A stretch of DNA of 64,000 bases from Otis tarda (GCA_026413225.1 JAPMTP010000076.1:1-64000), one strand, 5' to 3'. Counted from the first letter of the stretch, positions 53,341 through 64,000 are shown. A program made the numbers and translations. Notes: generated from the sequence alone by a model not told the origin.

Positions 53341-54600
53341 CAGCACAGACATTGGGGCTCCGGGCTTTCCCTGACGAACAGGGCTTCGACGTTTACCACC
53401 AGCTGCACCAGGGCGCTCACTGAAAAAAACCCCAAAAAATCATGAACGTCGGACGATTGCTCCCACACGAAAAGTGCCAGCCACTCAAGCTCTTGATGCT
53501 CCTCAGCGGCCATTGGCCGTGCACCTACAGCAGCACAGACATTGGGGCTCCGGGCTTTCCCTGACGAACAGGGCTTCGACGTTTACTACCAGCTGCACCA
53601 GGTCGCTCATTGAAAACAACCCCAAAAAATCACGAACGTTGGACCATTGCTCCCACACCAGAAGCGCCAGCCACTCAAGATCTTGCTGCTCCTCAGCGGA
53701 CATTGGCAGCGCACCTACAACAGCACAGAAACTGGGGCTCCGGGCTTTATCTGGCGAACAGGGCTTCCACGTTTACCACCAGCTACACGTGGGCGCCCAC
53801 TGAAAAAAACCACAAAAATCACGAACGTCAGACGATTGCTCCCACACCAAAAGTGCCAGCAACTCAAGCTCTTGCTGCTCCTCAGCGGCCATTGGCAGCG
53901 CACCTACAGCAGCACAGACACTGGGGCTCCGGGCTTTCCCTGACGAACAGGGCTTCGATGTTTACCACCAGCTGCACATGGGCGCTCCCTGAAAAAAAAC
54001 CCCAAAAAATCACGAACGTCAGACGATTGCTCCCACACCTAAAGTGCCAGCCACTCAAGCTCTTGCTGCTCCTCAGCGACCATTGGCTGCGCACCTACAG
54101 CAGCACAGACATTGGGGCTCCGGGCTTTCCCTGACGAACAGGGCTTCGACGTTTACCACCAGCTGCACGTGGGCGCTCCCGGAGAAAAAAACCCCGAAAA
54201 ATCACGAACGTCGGACGATTGCTCCCACACCAAAAGTGCCAGCCACTCAAGCTCTTGCTGCTCCTCAGCGGCCATTGGCAGCGCACCTACAGCAGCACAG
54301 ACATTGGGGCTCCGGGCTTTCCCTGAAAAACAGGGCTTCCACGTTTACCACCAGCTGCAGCATGGAGCTAACTGAAAAAAACCCCGAAAAATCACGAACG
54401 TCGGACGATTGCTCCCACACCAAAAGTGCCAGCCACTCAAGCTCTTTATGCTCCTCAGCGGCCATTGGCAGTGCACCTACAGCAGCACAGACATTGGGGC
54501 TCCGGGCTTTCCCTGACGAACAGGGCTTCGAAGTTTACCACCAGCTGCACGAGGGCGCCCCCTGAAAAAAACCCCCGAAAAATCCCGAACCTTGGATGAT
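53341..54600. repeat. Insert of left-half monomer types next to the 12-mer
   Basis: Immediately after the truncated third 12-mer, the monomers are those of the 20-32 kb region. One has CTCTTGATGCTCC and GGTCGCTCATTGAAAACAAC (compare 20725-20865 and 26070-26200). Another has TTTATCTGGCG near 53748 (compare 24037), and a third has GCATGGAGCTAACTG near 54360 (compare 23510). These types are absent from the two intact 12-mer copies. The junction is a join within the same monomer register, as expected from unequal exchange or gene conversion between array segments. Confidence 0.8.
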
Positions 54601-54892
54601 TGCTCCCACACGAAAAGTGCCACACACTCAAGCTCTTGCTGCTCCTCAGCGGCCATTGGCAGTGCACCTACAGCAGCACAGACATTGGGGCTCCGGGCTT
54701 TCCCTGACGAACAGGGCTTCGACGTATACCACGAGCTGCACCGGGGCGCCCCCTGAAAAAAAACCCCGAAAGATCACGAACGTCGGACGATTGCTCCCAC
54801 ACCAAAAGTGCCAGCCACTCAAGCTCTTGCTGCTCCTCAGCGGCCACTGGCAGCGCACGTACAGCAGCACAGACATTGGGGCTCCGGGCTTT

Positions 54893-54907
54893 CCCTGACG
54901 AACAGGG
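54893..54907. repeat. Representative short dyad CCCTG-N5-CAGGG
   Basis: Most monomers contain this five-base inverted repeat with a five-base loop at consensus 104-118. The loop varies (ACGAA, ACAAA, ATGAA, AGGAG) while the arms often stay complementary. Two common variants break an arm: CCATGACGAACAGGG and CCCTGACGAACTGGG. Short dyads are a known feature of some centromeric satellites that lack a CENP-B box. Whether this one has any role is inference. Confidence 0.7.
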
Positions 54908-57900
54908 CTTCGACGTTTACCACCAGCTGCACCTGGGCGCCCCCTGAAAAAAAAACCCCGAAAGATCACGAACGTCGGACGATTGCTCCCACACCAAAAG
55001 TGCCAGCCACTCAAGCTCTTTTTGCTCCTCAGCGGCCATTGGCAGCGCACGTACAGCAGCACAGACATTGGGGCTCCGGGCTTTCCCTGACGAACAGGGC
55101 TTCGACGTTAACCACCAGCTGCACCAGGGTGCCCCCTGAAAATAACCCGAAAAATCTCGAACGTCGGACGATTGCTCCCACACCAAAAGTGCCAGCCACT
55201 CAAGCTCTTGCTGCCCCTCAGCGGCCATTGGCAGCGCACCTATAGCAGCACAGACATTGGGGCTCCGGACTTTCCCTGACGAACAGGGCTTCGACATTTA
55301 CCACCGTCTACACGTGGGCGCCCACTGAAAACAACCCCGAATAATCACGAACGTCGGACCATTGCTCCCACACCAAAAGTGCCAGCCACTCAAGCTCTTG
55401 CTGCTCCTCAGCGGCCATTGGCAGCGCACCTACAGCAGCACAGACATTGGGGCTCCAGGCTTTCCATGACGAACAGGGCTTCGACGTTTACCACCAGATG
55501 CACGTGGGCGCTCCCCGAAAAAAACCACAAAAAATCACGAACGTCGGACGATTGCTCCCACACCAAAAGTGCCAGCCACTCAAGCTCTTGCTGCTCCTCA
55601 GCGGCCATTGGCAGCGCACCTATAGCAGCACAGACACTGGGGCTCCGGGCTTTCCCTGACGAACAGGGCTTCGACATTTACCACCAGCTGCACCGGGGCG
55701 CTCCCTGAAAAAAAAACTCGAAAAATCACGAACGTCGGACCATTGCTCCCACACCAAAATTGCCAGCAACTAAAGCTCTTGCTGCTCCTCAGCGGCCATT
55801 GGCAGTGCACCTACAGCAGCATAGACATTGGGGCTCCGGGCTTTCCCTGACGAACAGGGCTTCGACGTATACCACCAGCTGCATGTGGGCGCCCCCTGAA
55901 AAAAAATCCCGAAAAATCACGAACGTTGGACCATTGCTCCCACACCAAAGGGGCACACACTCAAGCTCTTGCTGCTCCTCAGCGGCCATTGGCAGTGCAC
56001 CTACAGCAGCACAGACATTGGGGCTCCGGGCTTTCCCTGACGAACAGGGCTTAAACGTTTACCACCAGCAACACGTTGGCTCCCCATGAAAAAAAACCCC
56101 GAGAAATCACGAACGTCGGAGAATTGCTCCCACACCAAAAGGGCCAGCCACTCAATCTCTTGCTGCTCCTCAGCGGCCATTGGCAGCGCACCTAAAGCAG
56201 CACAGACATTGGGGCTCCAGGCTTTCCATGACGAACAGGGCTTCGACGTTTACCACCAGCTGCACCTGGGCGCCCACTGAAAATAACCCTGAAAAATCAC
56301 GAACGTTGGACCATTACTCCCACACCAAAAGTGCCAGCCACTCAAGCTCTTGCTGCTCCTTAGTGGCCATTGGCAGTCCACGTACCGCACCAGAGACATT
56401 GGAGCTCCGGTCTTTCCCTGACAAACAGGGCTTCGACATTTAGCACCAGCTGCACGTGGGCGCTCCCTGAATAAAAAACCCCAAAAAATCACAAACGTCG
56501 GACGATTGCTCCCACACCAAAAGTGCCAGCCACTCAAGCTCTTGCTGCTCCTCAGCGGCCATTGGCAGCGCACCTACAGCACCACAGACATTGGGGCTCC
56601 GGGCTTTCTCTGACGAACAGGGCTTCGACGTTTACCACCAGCTGCACGTGGGCGCCCCCTGAAAAAAACCTGAAAAATCACGAACGTCGGACGATTGCTC
56701 CCACACCAAAAGTGCCAGCCACTCAAGCTCTTGCTGCTCCTCAGCGGCCATTGCTAGCGCACCTACAGCAGCACAGAAATTGAGGCTCCAGGCTTTCCCT
56801 GACGAACAGGGCTTCCACGTTTACCACCAGCTGCACGTGGGCGCTCCCGGAAAAAAAACCCCGAAAAATCACGAACGTCGAATGATTGCTCCCACACCAA
56901 AAGTGCCAGGCACTCAAGCTCTTGCTGCTCCTCAGCGGCCATTGGCAGCGCACCTACAGCAGCACAGACATTGGGGCTCCGGGCTTTCCCTGACAAACAG
57001 GGCTTTGACGTTTACCACCAGATGCACGTGGGCGACCCCTGAAAAAAACCCAAAAAATCATGAACGTTGGACAATTGCTCCCTCACCAAAAGTGCCAGCC
57101 ACTCAAGCTCTTGCTGCTCCTCAGCGGCCATTGGCAGCGCACCTACAGCAGCACAGACATTGGGGCTCCGGGCTTTCCCTGACGAACAGGGATTCGACGT
57201 TTACCACCAGCCACACGTGGGCGCCCACTGAAAAAAACCCCGAAAAATCAAGAACGTCGGACGATTGCTCCCACACCAAAAGTGCTAGACACTCAAGCTC
57301 TTGCTGCTCCTCAGCGGCCATTGGTAGCGCAGCTACAGCAGCACAGACATTGAGGCTCCGGGCTTTCCCTGACGAACAGGGCTTCCACGTTTAACACCAG
57401 CTGCACCGGGGCGCCCCCTGAAAAAAAACCCCGAAAAATCACGAACGTCGGACCATTGCTCCCACACCAAAAGGGCCAGCCACTCAAGCTCTTGCTGCTC
57501 CTCAGCGGCCATTGGCAGCGCACCTACAGCAGCACAGACATTGGGGCTCCGGGCTTTCCCTGACGAACAGGGCTTCCACGTTTACCAGCAGGTGCAAAAG
57601 GGTGCCCACTGAAAAAAACCCCGAAAAATCACAAATGTCGGAAGATTGCTCCCACACCAAAAGGGCCAGCCACTCAAGCTCTTGCTGCTCCTCAGCGGCC
57701 ATTGGCAGTCCACCTACAGCACCACAGACATTGGGGCTCCGGGCTTTCCCTGACGAACAGGGCTTCGACGTTTACCACCAGCTGCACGTGGGCGCTCCCT
57801 GAAAAAAAACCCCAAAAAATCACGAACGTCGGACCATTGCTCCCACACCAAAAGTGCCAGGCACTCAAGCTCTTGCTGCTCCTCAGCGGCCATTGGCAGT

Positions 57901-58026
57901 GCACCTACCGCAGCACAGACATTGGGGCTCCGGGCTTACTCTGACGAACAGGGCTTCGACGTTTACCACCAGCTGCACGTGGGAGTCCACTGAAAAAGAA
58001 CCCCGAAAAATCACAAACGTCGGACC

Positions 58027-58217
58027 ATTGCTCCCACACCAAAAGTGCCAGCCACTCAAGCTCTTGCTGCTCCTCAGCGGCCATTGGCAGCGCACCTACA
58101 GCAGCACAGACATTGGGGCTCCGGGCTTTCCCTGACGAAAAGGGCTTTGACGTTTACCACCAGCTGCACGTGGGCGCCCCCTGAAAATGAAGCCCAAAAA
58201 AACACGAACGTCGGACG
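58027..58217 (+). repeat. Reference satellite monomer (191 bp)
   Basis: This copy has the modal length of 191 bp and serves as a coordinate frame. In consensus numbering, the ATTGCTCCC start is 1, GGCCATTGG is 53-61, ATTGGGGCTCC is 86-96, the CCCTG/CAGGG dyad is 104-118, CAGCTG is 135-140, CACGTG is 141-146, GGGCGCCC is 146-153, the long A-tract is 158-165, the short A-tract is 171-175, and TCACGAACGTCGG is 176-188. A hand count of the consensus gives about 59% GC and 12 CpGs. This copy departs from consensus in the dyad arm (AAAAGGG for AACAGGG), CTTTGA for CTTCGA, and a GAAAATGAAGCCC tail. Confidence 0.9.
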
Positions 58218-58500
58218 ATTGCTCCCACACCAAAAGTGCCAGCCACTCAAACCCTTGCTGCTCCTCAGCGGCCATTGGCAACGCATCTACAGCAGCACAG
58301 ACATTGAGGCTCCGGGCTTTCCCTGACGAACAGGGCTTCGACGTTTACCACCAGCTGCACATTGGCGCCTCCTGAAAAAAAACCCCAAAAAAACACGAAC
58401 GTCGGACCATTGCTCCCACACGAAAAGTGCCAGCCACTCAAGCTCTTGCTGCTCCTCAGCGGCCATTGGCAGTGCACCTACAGCAGCACAGACATTGGGG

Positions 58501-61500
58501 CTCCGGTCTTTCCCTGACGAACAGGGCTTCGACGTTTACCACCAGCTGCACTTGATCGCTCCATGATAAAAACTCCAAAAAATCACGAACATCGGACCAT
58601 TGCTCCCACACCAAAAGTGCCAGCCACTCAAGCTCTTGCTGCTCCTCAGCGGCCATTGGCACTCCACGTACTGCACCAGAGACATTGAGGCTCCGGTCTT
58701 TCCCTGACGAACAGGGCTTCAAAGTTTACCACCAGCTGCTCATGAGCGCCTCCTGAAAAAAAACCCAAAAAATCACGAACGCCGGACCATTGCTCCAACA
58801 CCAAAAGTGCCAGCCACTCAAGCTCTTGCTGCCCCTCAGCGGCAATTCGCAGCGCACCTACCGCAGCACAGACATTGGGGCTCTGGGCTTTCCCAGACGA
58901 ACAGGCCTTCGACGTTTACCACCAGCTGCACGTTGGCACCCTCTGAATAAAAAACCCGAAAAATTACGAACATCGGACCATTGGTCCCACAAAAAAAGTG
59001 CTGGACACTCAAGCTATTGCTGCTCCTCAGCGGCTATTGACAGTGCACCTACAGCACCAGAGACATTGGGGCTCGGGGCTTTCCCTGACGAACAGGGCTT
59101 CGACGTTTACCACCAGCTGCATGTGGGCGCCCCCTGAAAAAAAACCCCAAAAAATTACAAACGTCGGACGATTGCTGCAACACCAGAAGTGCCAGCCACT
59201 CAAGCTCTTGCTGCTCCTCAGCGGCCATTGGCAGTCCACTTACAGCAGCACAGACATTGGGGCTCCGGGCTTTCCCTGACGAACAAGGTTTCAACGTTTA
59301 CCACCAGGTGCACGTGGGCGCCCACTGAAAAAAAACCCCGAAAAATCACGAACGTCGGAAGATTGCTCCCACACCAAAAGTGCCAGCCACTCAAGCTCTT
59401 GCTGCTCCTCAGCGGACATTGGCAGTGCACCTACAGCACCACAGATATTGGGGCTCCGGGCTTTCCCTGACGAACAGGGCTTCGACGTTTACCACCAGCT
59501 GCACGTGCGTGCTCCCTGAAAAAAAACCCCGTAAAATCACGAACGTCGGACCATTGCTAACACACCAAAAGTGCCAGCCACTCAAGCTCTTGCTGCTCCT
59601 CCACGGCCATTGGCAGTCCACGTACCGCACCACAGACATTGAGGCACCGGTCTTTCCCTGACGAACAGGGCTTCTACATTTACCCCCAGCTGCACGTGGG
59701 CGCTCCCTGAAAAAAAACCCAAAAAAATCACCAACGTCAGAAGATTGCTCCCACACCAAAAGTGCCAGCCACTCAAGCTCTTGCTGCTCCACAGCGGCCA
59801 TTGGCAGCGCACCTACAGCACCACAGACATTGGGGCTCCGGGTTTTCCCTGAGGAGCAGGGCTTCGACGATTACCACCAGCTGCACGTGGGCGCTCCCTG
59901 AAAAAAAACCCAAAAAATCACGAACGTCGGACGATTGTTCTTACACAAAAGTGCCAGCCATTCAAACCCTTGCTGCTCCTCAGCGGCCATTGGCAGCGCA
60001 CCTACAGCAGCACAGACATTGGGGCTCCGGGCATTCCCTGACGAACAGGGCTTCGACGTTTACCACCAGCTGCACGTTGGCACCCTCTGAATAAAAAACC
60101 CGAAAAATTACGAACATCGGACCATTGGTCCCACAAAAAAAGTGCTGGACACTCAAGCTCTTGCTGCTCCTCAGCGGCCATTGACAGTGCACCTACAGCA
60201 CCACAGACATTGGGGCTCGGGGCTTTCCCTGACGAACAGGGCTTCGACGTTTACCACCAGCTGCATGTGGGCGCCCACTGAAAAAAAAACCCCGAAATAT
60301 AACAAACGTCGGATCATTGATCCCACACTAAAAGTGCCAGCCACTCAAGCTCTTGCTGCTCCTCAGCGGCCATTGGCAGTCCACCTACCGCACCAGAGAC
60401 ATTGGGGCTCCGGGCTTTCCATGACGAACAGGGTTTCGACGTTTACCAACAGCTGCGCATGGGCGCCCACCAAAAAGAAACCCAGAAAAATCACCAACGT
60501 CGGAAGATTGCTCCAACACCAAAAGTGCCAGCCACTCAAGATCTTGCTGCTCCTCAGCGGCCATTGGCAGCGCACCTACAGCAGCACAGACATTGGGGCT
60601 CCGGGCTTTCCCTGACGAACAGGGCTTCGACGTTTACTACCGTCTACACGTGGGCGCCCACTGAAAACAACCCCGAATAATCACGAACGTCGGACGATTG
60701 CTGCCACACCAAAAGTGCCAGCCACTCAAGCTCTTGCTGCTCCTCAGCGGCCATTGGCAGTCCACGTACCGCACCACAGACATTGAGGCACCAGTCTTTC
60801 CCTGACGAACAGGGCTTCTACATTTACCACCATCTACACGTGGGCGCCCAGTGAAAACAACCCCGAATAATCACGAACTTCGGGCCACTACACCCACACC
60901 AAAAGTGCCAGACACTCAAGATCTTGCTGCTCCTCAGCGGCCATTGGCAGCGCACCTACAGCAGCACAGACATTGGGTCTCTGGGCTTTCTCTGACGAAC
61001 AGGCCTTCCACGTTTACCACCAGCTGCACCAGGGTGCCAACTGAAAAAAAAACTCGAAAAATCATGAACGTCGGACGATTGCTCCCACACCAAAAGTGCC
61101 AGCCACTCAAGCTCTTGCTGCTCCTCAGCGGCCATTGGCAGCGCACCTACAGCAGCACAGACATTGGGGCTCCGGGCTTTCCCTGACGAACAGGGCTTCG
61201 ACGTTTACCACCATCTACACGTGGGCGGCCAGTGAAAACAACCCCGAATAATCAGGAATGTTGGACGATTGCTCCCACACCAAAAGTGCCAGCCACTCAA
61301 GCTCTTGCTGCTCCTCAGCGGCCATTGGTAGCGCACCTACAGCAGCACAGCCACTGGGGCTCCGGACGTTCCCTGACGAACAGGGCTTCCACGTTTACCA
61401 CCAGCAACACGTGGGCGCCCCCTGAATAAAAACCCCGAAAAAGCACGAACGTTGGACCATTGCTCCCACACCAAAAGTGCCAGCCACTCAAGCTCTTGCT

Positions 61501-64000
61501 GCTCCTCAGCGGCCATTGGCAGCGCACATACAGCAGCACAGACATTGAGGCTCCGGGCTTTCCCTGATGAACAGGGCTTCGACATTTACCACAAGCTGCA
61601 CCTGGGTGTCCCCTGAGAAACCCCCGAAAAATCACGAACGTCGGACGATTACTCCCACACCAAAAGTGCCAGCCACTCAAGCTCTTGCTGCTCCTCAGCG
61701 GCCATTGGCAGTCCACGTACCGCACCAGAGACATTGAGGCTCCGGTCTTTCCCTGACGAACAGGGCTTCTACATTTACCACCAGCTGCAGGTGGACGGCC
61801 CCTGAAGAAAAACCCAAAAAAATCACCAACATCGGAAGATTGCTCCCACACCAAAAGTGACAGCCACTCAAGATCTTGCTGCTCCTCAGCGGCCAGTGGC
61901 AGCGCACCTACAGCAGCACAGACATTGGGACTCCGGGCTTTCCCTGAGGAGCAGGGCTTCGACGTTTACCATCAGCTGTACGTGAGCGCCCCCTGAACAA
62001 AACCTGAAAAATCACGAACGTCGGACCATTGCTCCCACACCAAAAGTGCCAGCCACTCAAGCTCTTGCTGCTCCTCAGCGGCCATTGGCAGCGCACCTAC
62101 AGCAGCACAGACACTGGGGCTCCGGGCTTTCCCTGACGAACAGGGCTTCCACGTTTACCACCAGCTGCACTTGGGCGTCCCCTGAAAAAAAATCCCGAAA
62201 TATCACGAACGTCGGACCATTGCTCCCACACCAAAAGTGCCAGCCACTCAAGCTCTTGCTGCTCCTCAGCGGTCATTGGCAGTCCACCTACAGCACCAAC
62301 AGACTTCAGGACTCCGTGCTATCCCTAAGGAACAGAGCTTCGACGTTTACCAAAAGCTGCACGTGGGCGCCCACTGAAAAAAAACCCAGAAAAAACACAA
62401 ACGTCAGACGATTGCTCCCACACCAAAAGTGCCAGCCACTCAAGCTCTTGCTGCTCCTCAGGTGCCATTGGCAGTGCACCTACAGCACCACAGACATTGG
62501 GGCACCAGGCTATTCCTGATGAACAGGGCTTCGTTGTTTACCAACAGCTGCACGTGGGCTCTCCCTGAAAAAAAACCCTGAAAAATCACGAAAGTCGGAC
62601 GATTGCTCCCACACCAAAAGTGCCAGCCACTCAAGATCTTGCTGCTCCTCAGCGGCCATTGGCAGCGCACTTACAGCAGCACAGATATTGGGGCTCCGGG
62701 TTTTCCCTGACGAACAGGGCTTTGACGTTTACCACCAGCTACATGTGGGCGCCCACTGAAAACACCCCTAAAAATCACGAACGTTGGACCATTGCTCCCA
62801 CACCAAAAGGGCCTGCCACTCAAGCTCTTGCTGCTCCTCAGCGGCCATTGGCAGCGCACCTACAGCAGCACAGACATTGGGGCTCCAGGTTTTCCCTGAC
62901 GAACAGGGTTTCGACATTTACCACCAGCTGCACCTGGGCGCCCAATTAAAAGAAACCCAAAAAATCATGAACGTCGGACCACTGCACCCACAACAAAAGT
63001 GCCAGACACTCAAGCTCTTGCTGTTCCTCAGCGGCCATTTTCAGTGCACGTACAGCAGCACAGACTTTGGGGCTCTGGGCTTTCCCTGACGAACAGGGCT
63101 TAGACGTTTCCCACCAGCTGCAACAGGGCGCCCCGTGTAAAAAAACCCCGAAAAATCACGAATGTCAGACCATTGCTCCCACACCAAAAGTGCCAGCCAC
63201 TCAAGCTCTTGCTGCTCCTCAGCCGCCATTGGCAGTGCACCTACAGCAGCACAGATATTGGGGCTCCGGGCTTTCCTTGACGAACAGGGCTTCGACGTAT
63301 ACCACCAGCTGCACGTGGGCGCTCCCTGAAAAAAAGCCCCGAAAAATCTCGAACGTCGGACGATTGCTCCCACACCAAAATTGTCAGCCACTCAAGCTCT
63401 TGCTGCTCCTCAGGTGCCATTGGCAGCTCTCCTACCGCAGCACAGACATTGGGGCTCCAGGCTTTCCCTGACGAACAGGGCTTCGACGTTTACCACCAGC
63501 TGCATGTGGGCGCACCCTTATAAAAAAATTCCTAAATATCATGAAGGTCGGACGATTGCTCCCACACCAAAAGTGCCAGCCACTCAAGCTCTTGCTGCTC
63601 CTCAGCGGCCATTGGTAGCGCACCTACAGCAGGACAGACATTGGGGCTCCGGGCTTTCCCTGACGAGCAGGGCTTCGACGTTTACCACCAGCTTCACCAG
63701 GGAGCTCACTGAAAAAAACCCAAAAAAATCACGAACATCAGGCGATTGCTCCCACACCAAAAGTGCCAGCCACTCAAGCTCTTGCTGCTCCTCAGCGGCC
63801 ATTGGCAGTGCACCTACCGCACCAGAGACATTGGGGCTCCGGGCTTTCCCTGACGAACAGGGCTTCGACGTTATCCACCAGCTGCATCTGGGCGCTCCCT
63901 GAAAAAAAACCCCGAAAAATCACGAACGTCGGACGATTGCTCCCACACCAAATGTGCCAGCCACTCAAGCTCTTGCTGCTCCTCAGCGGACATTGGCAGT
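58501..64000. repeat. More divergent satellite segment, possible approach to an array edge
   Basis: Private substitutions become more frequent while length stays near 191 bp, unlike the insertion noise at the left end. Examples are ATTGCTGCAACACC near 59173, GGGCCACTACACCC near 60883, CAGACTTCAGGACTCCGTGC near 62301 and a CCTAAGGAACAGAGC dyad near 62325. A two-monomer motif (GTTGGCACCCTCTGAATAAA followed by CCACAAAAAAAGTGCTGG) occurs at 58931 and again at 60075, 1,144 bp or six monomers apart. The segment ends mid-monomer, so no flanking unique DNA is visible. Confidence 0.7.

Larger units (their letters stand above)
54601..58500. repeat. Satellite block similar to 44-48 kb
   Basis: Types from 44-48 kb return. 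A CGAAAGATCACG monomer with CACGAGCTGCACCGGGG at about 54730 matches 47490, and a CCGTCTACACG / GAAAACAACCCCGAATAATC monomer at about 55305 matches 44065. A GCGCTCCCCG monomer is near 55508, a CCAAAGGGGCACACACTC monomer near 55946, and a GTCCACGTACCGCACC monomer near 56376. A GCTAGCGCACC monomer at about 56753 is followed by a stretch equivalent to 48.2-48.5 kb. Spacing stays near 191 bp, and there are few indels outside the A-tracts. Confidence 0.75.
1..64000. repeat. Tandem satellite array, ~191-bp monomer, ~330-335 copies
   Basis: The landmark ATTGCTCCCACACC recurs about every 191 bp throughout, for example at 54218, 54408, 58027 and 58218. Between landmarks the order is constant: CT-rich stretch, GGCCATTGGCAGCGCACC, ATTGGGGCTCCGGGC, CCTGACGAACAGGGCTTCGA, TTACCACCAGCTGCACG, GGGCGCCCCCTG, an A-tract, CCCCG, a second A-tract, TCACGAACGTCGG. 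All monomers have the same orientation, and no foreign sequence of more than a few tens of bases interrupts them. The array is cut by both window ends. Known biology: arrays with monomers of nucleosome repeat length typically mark centromeric or pericentromeric heterochromatin in plants and animals. Inference: this is such an array, possibly the zebra finch type called Tgut191A, which I recall by name and length only. Confidence 0.98.

Noticed and set aside
1-64000. Hundreds of recurring open frames of 70, 93 and 109 codons, suggesting a repetitive protein family
   Set aside because: The monomer has TGA at consensus 107 and 156 on the plus strand, and 191 is 2 modulo 3. Stops in any frame are therefore spaced 240 or 333 bp alternately, which limits frames to about 110 codons and fixes the recurring lengths. 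No codon bias or frame conservation is seen.
1-64000. CRISPR array
   Set aside because: Period is about 191 bp with the whole unit conserved; there are no short direct repeats separated by unique spacers and no cas genes.
1-64000. CENP-B box
   Set aside because: TTCGACGTATACCACC matches the TTCG and central A of the 17-bp box, but CCAC stands where CGGG is required, and the usual form has T in place of the central A.
1-64000. Pol III promoter or tRNA-derived SINE origin, based on GCTTCGACG resembling a B box
   Set aside because: Only the TTCGA core fits. No convincing A box lies at the right distance upstream, and no tRNA fold or poly-A/target-site structure of a SINE is present.
1-64000. 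G-quadruplex from ATTGGGG, CCGGG, CAGGG and GTGGG runs
   Set aside because: The runs within one monomer are separated by about 16 and 27 bases, too far for a canonical quadruplex.
1-64000. Transposable element, rRNA/tRNA gene or telomeric repeat embedded in the array
   Set aside because: Reading monomer by monomer, I found no break in the satellite long enough to hold one, no inverted monomers and no TTAGGG-type tracts.

Overview
The window is a single uninterrupted satellite DNA array. From the first base to the last it consists of head-to-tail copies of one monomer of about 191 bp, roughly 330-335 copies, all in the same orientation. It starts inside the A-tract of one monomer and ends in the middle of another, so the array extends beyond both ends. 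I see no protein-coding gene, RNA gene, transposon, CRISPR array, telomeric repeat or unique-sequence island.

Monomer anatomy (position 1 = the A of ATTGCTCCCACACC): the consensus is about 59% GC with 12 CpGs. Landmarks are a CT-rich stretch (28-50), GGCCATTGGCAGCGCACC (53-70), a short dyad CCCTG-ACGAA-CAGGG (104-118), a run of three palindromes CAGCTG / CACGTG / GGGCGCCC (135-153), and two A-tracts about one helical turn apart (158-165 and 171-175). The two TGA triplets, together with a monomer length of 2 modulo 3, explain why open frames recur with fixed lengths. Those frames are register artefacts, not genes.

Layout: (i) 1-9.8 kb runs parallel, monomer by monomer, to about 13.2-23.2 kb, but its left part is loaded with small insertions (mean monomer about 205 bp over 35-3526). 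This looks like unpolished or falsely duplicated sequence, or a badly decayed paralogue. (ii) 9.8-13.2 kb is a local rearrangement of the same monomer types, rich in GAGGAGCAGGG variants. (iii) 18.84-24.54 and 24.56-29.5 kb are two successive editions of a block of about 30 monomers. (iv) 28.75-30.77 kb holds a four-monomer (about 759 bp) period. (v) 30.8-44 kb reshuffles the same types; the order seen at 19.5-24 kb returns at 35-39.5 kb. (vi) 47.86-53.34 kb is a clean higher-order repeat of 12 monomers (2,287 bp): two full copies and a truncated third. (vii) 53.34-54.6 kb switches back to left-half monomer types, and 54.6-58.5 kb returns to the families seen at 44-48 kb. (viii) 58.5-64 kb is more divergent by substitution and looks like the approach to an array edge.

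Organism: a long array with a nucleosome-sized monomer and multimeric periodicity indicates a eukaryotic centromeric or pericentromeric satellite. My best guess is a songbird, because an about 191-bp centromere-associated satellite (named Tgut191A as I recall) is known in zebra finch. I cannot compare sequences here, so this is a hypothesis only. The most informative content is the evolutionary and assembly record: nested duplications, hybrid monomers, A-tract length instability and CpG decay.
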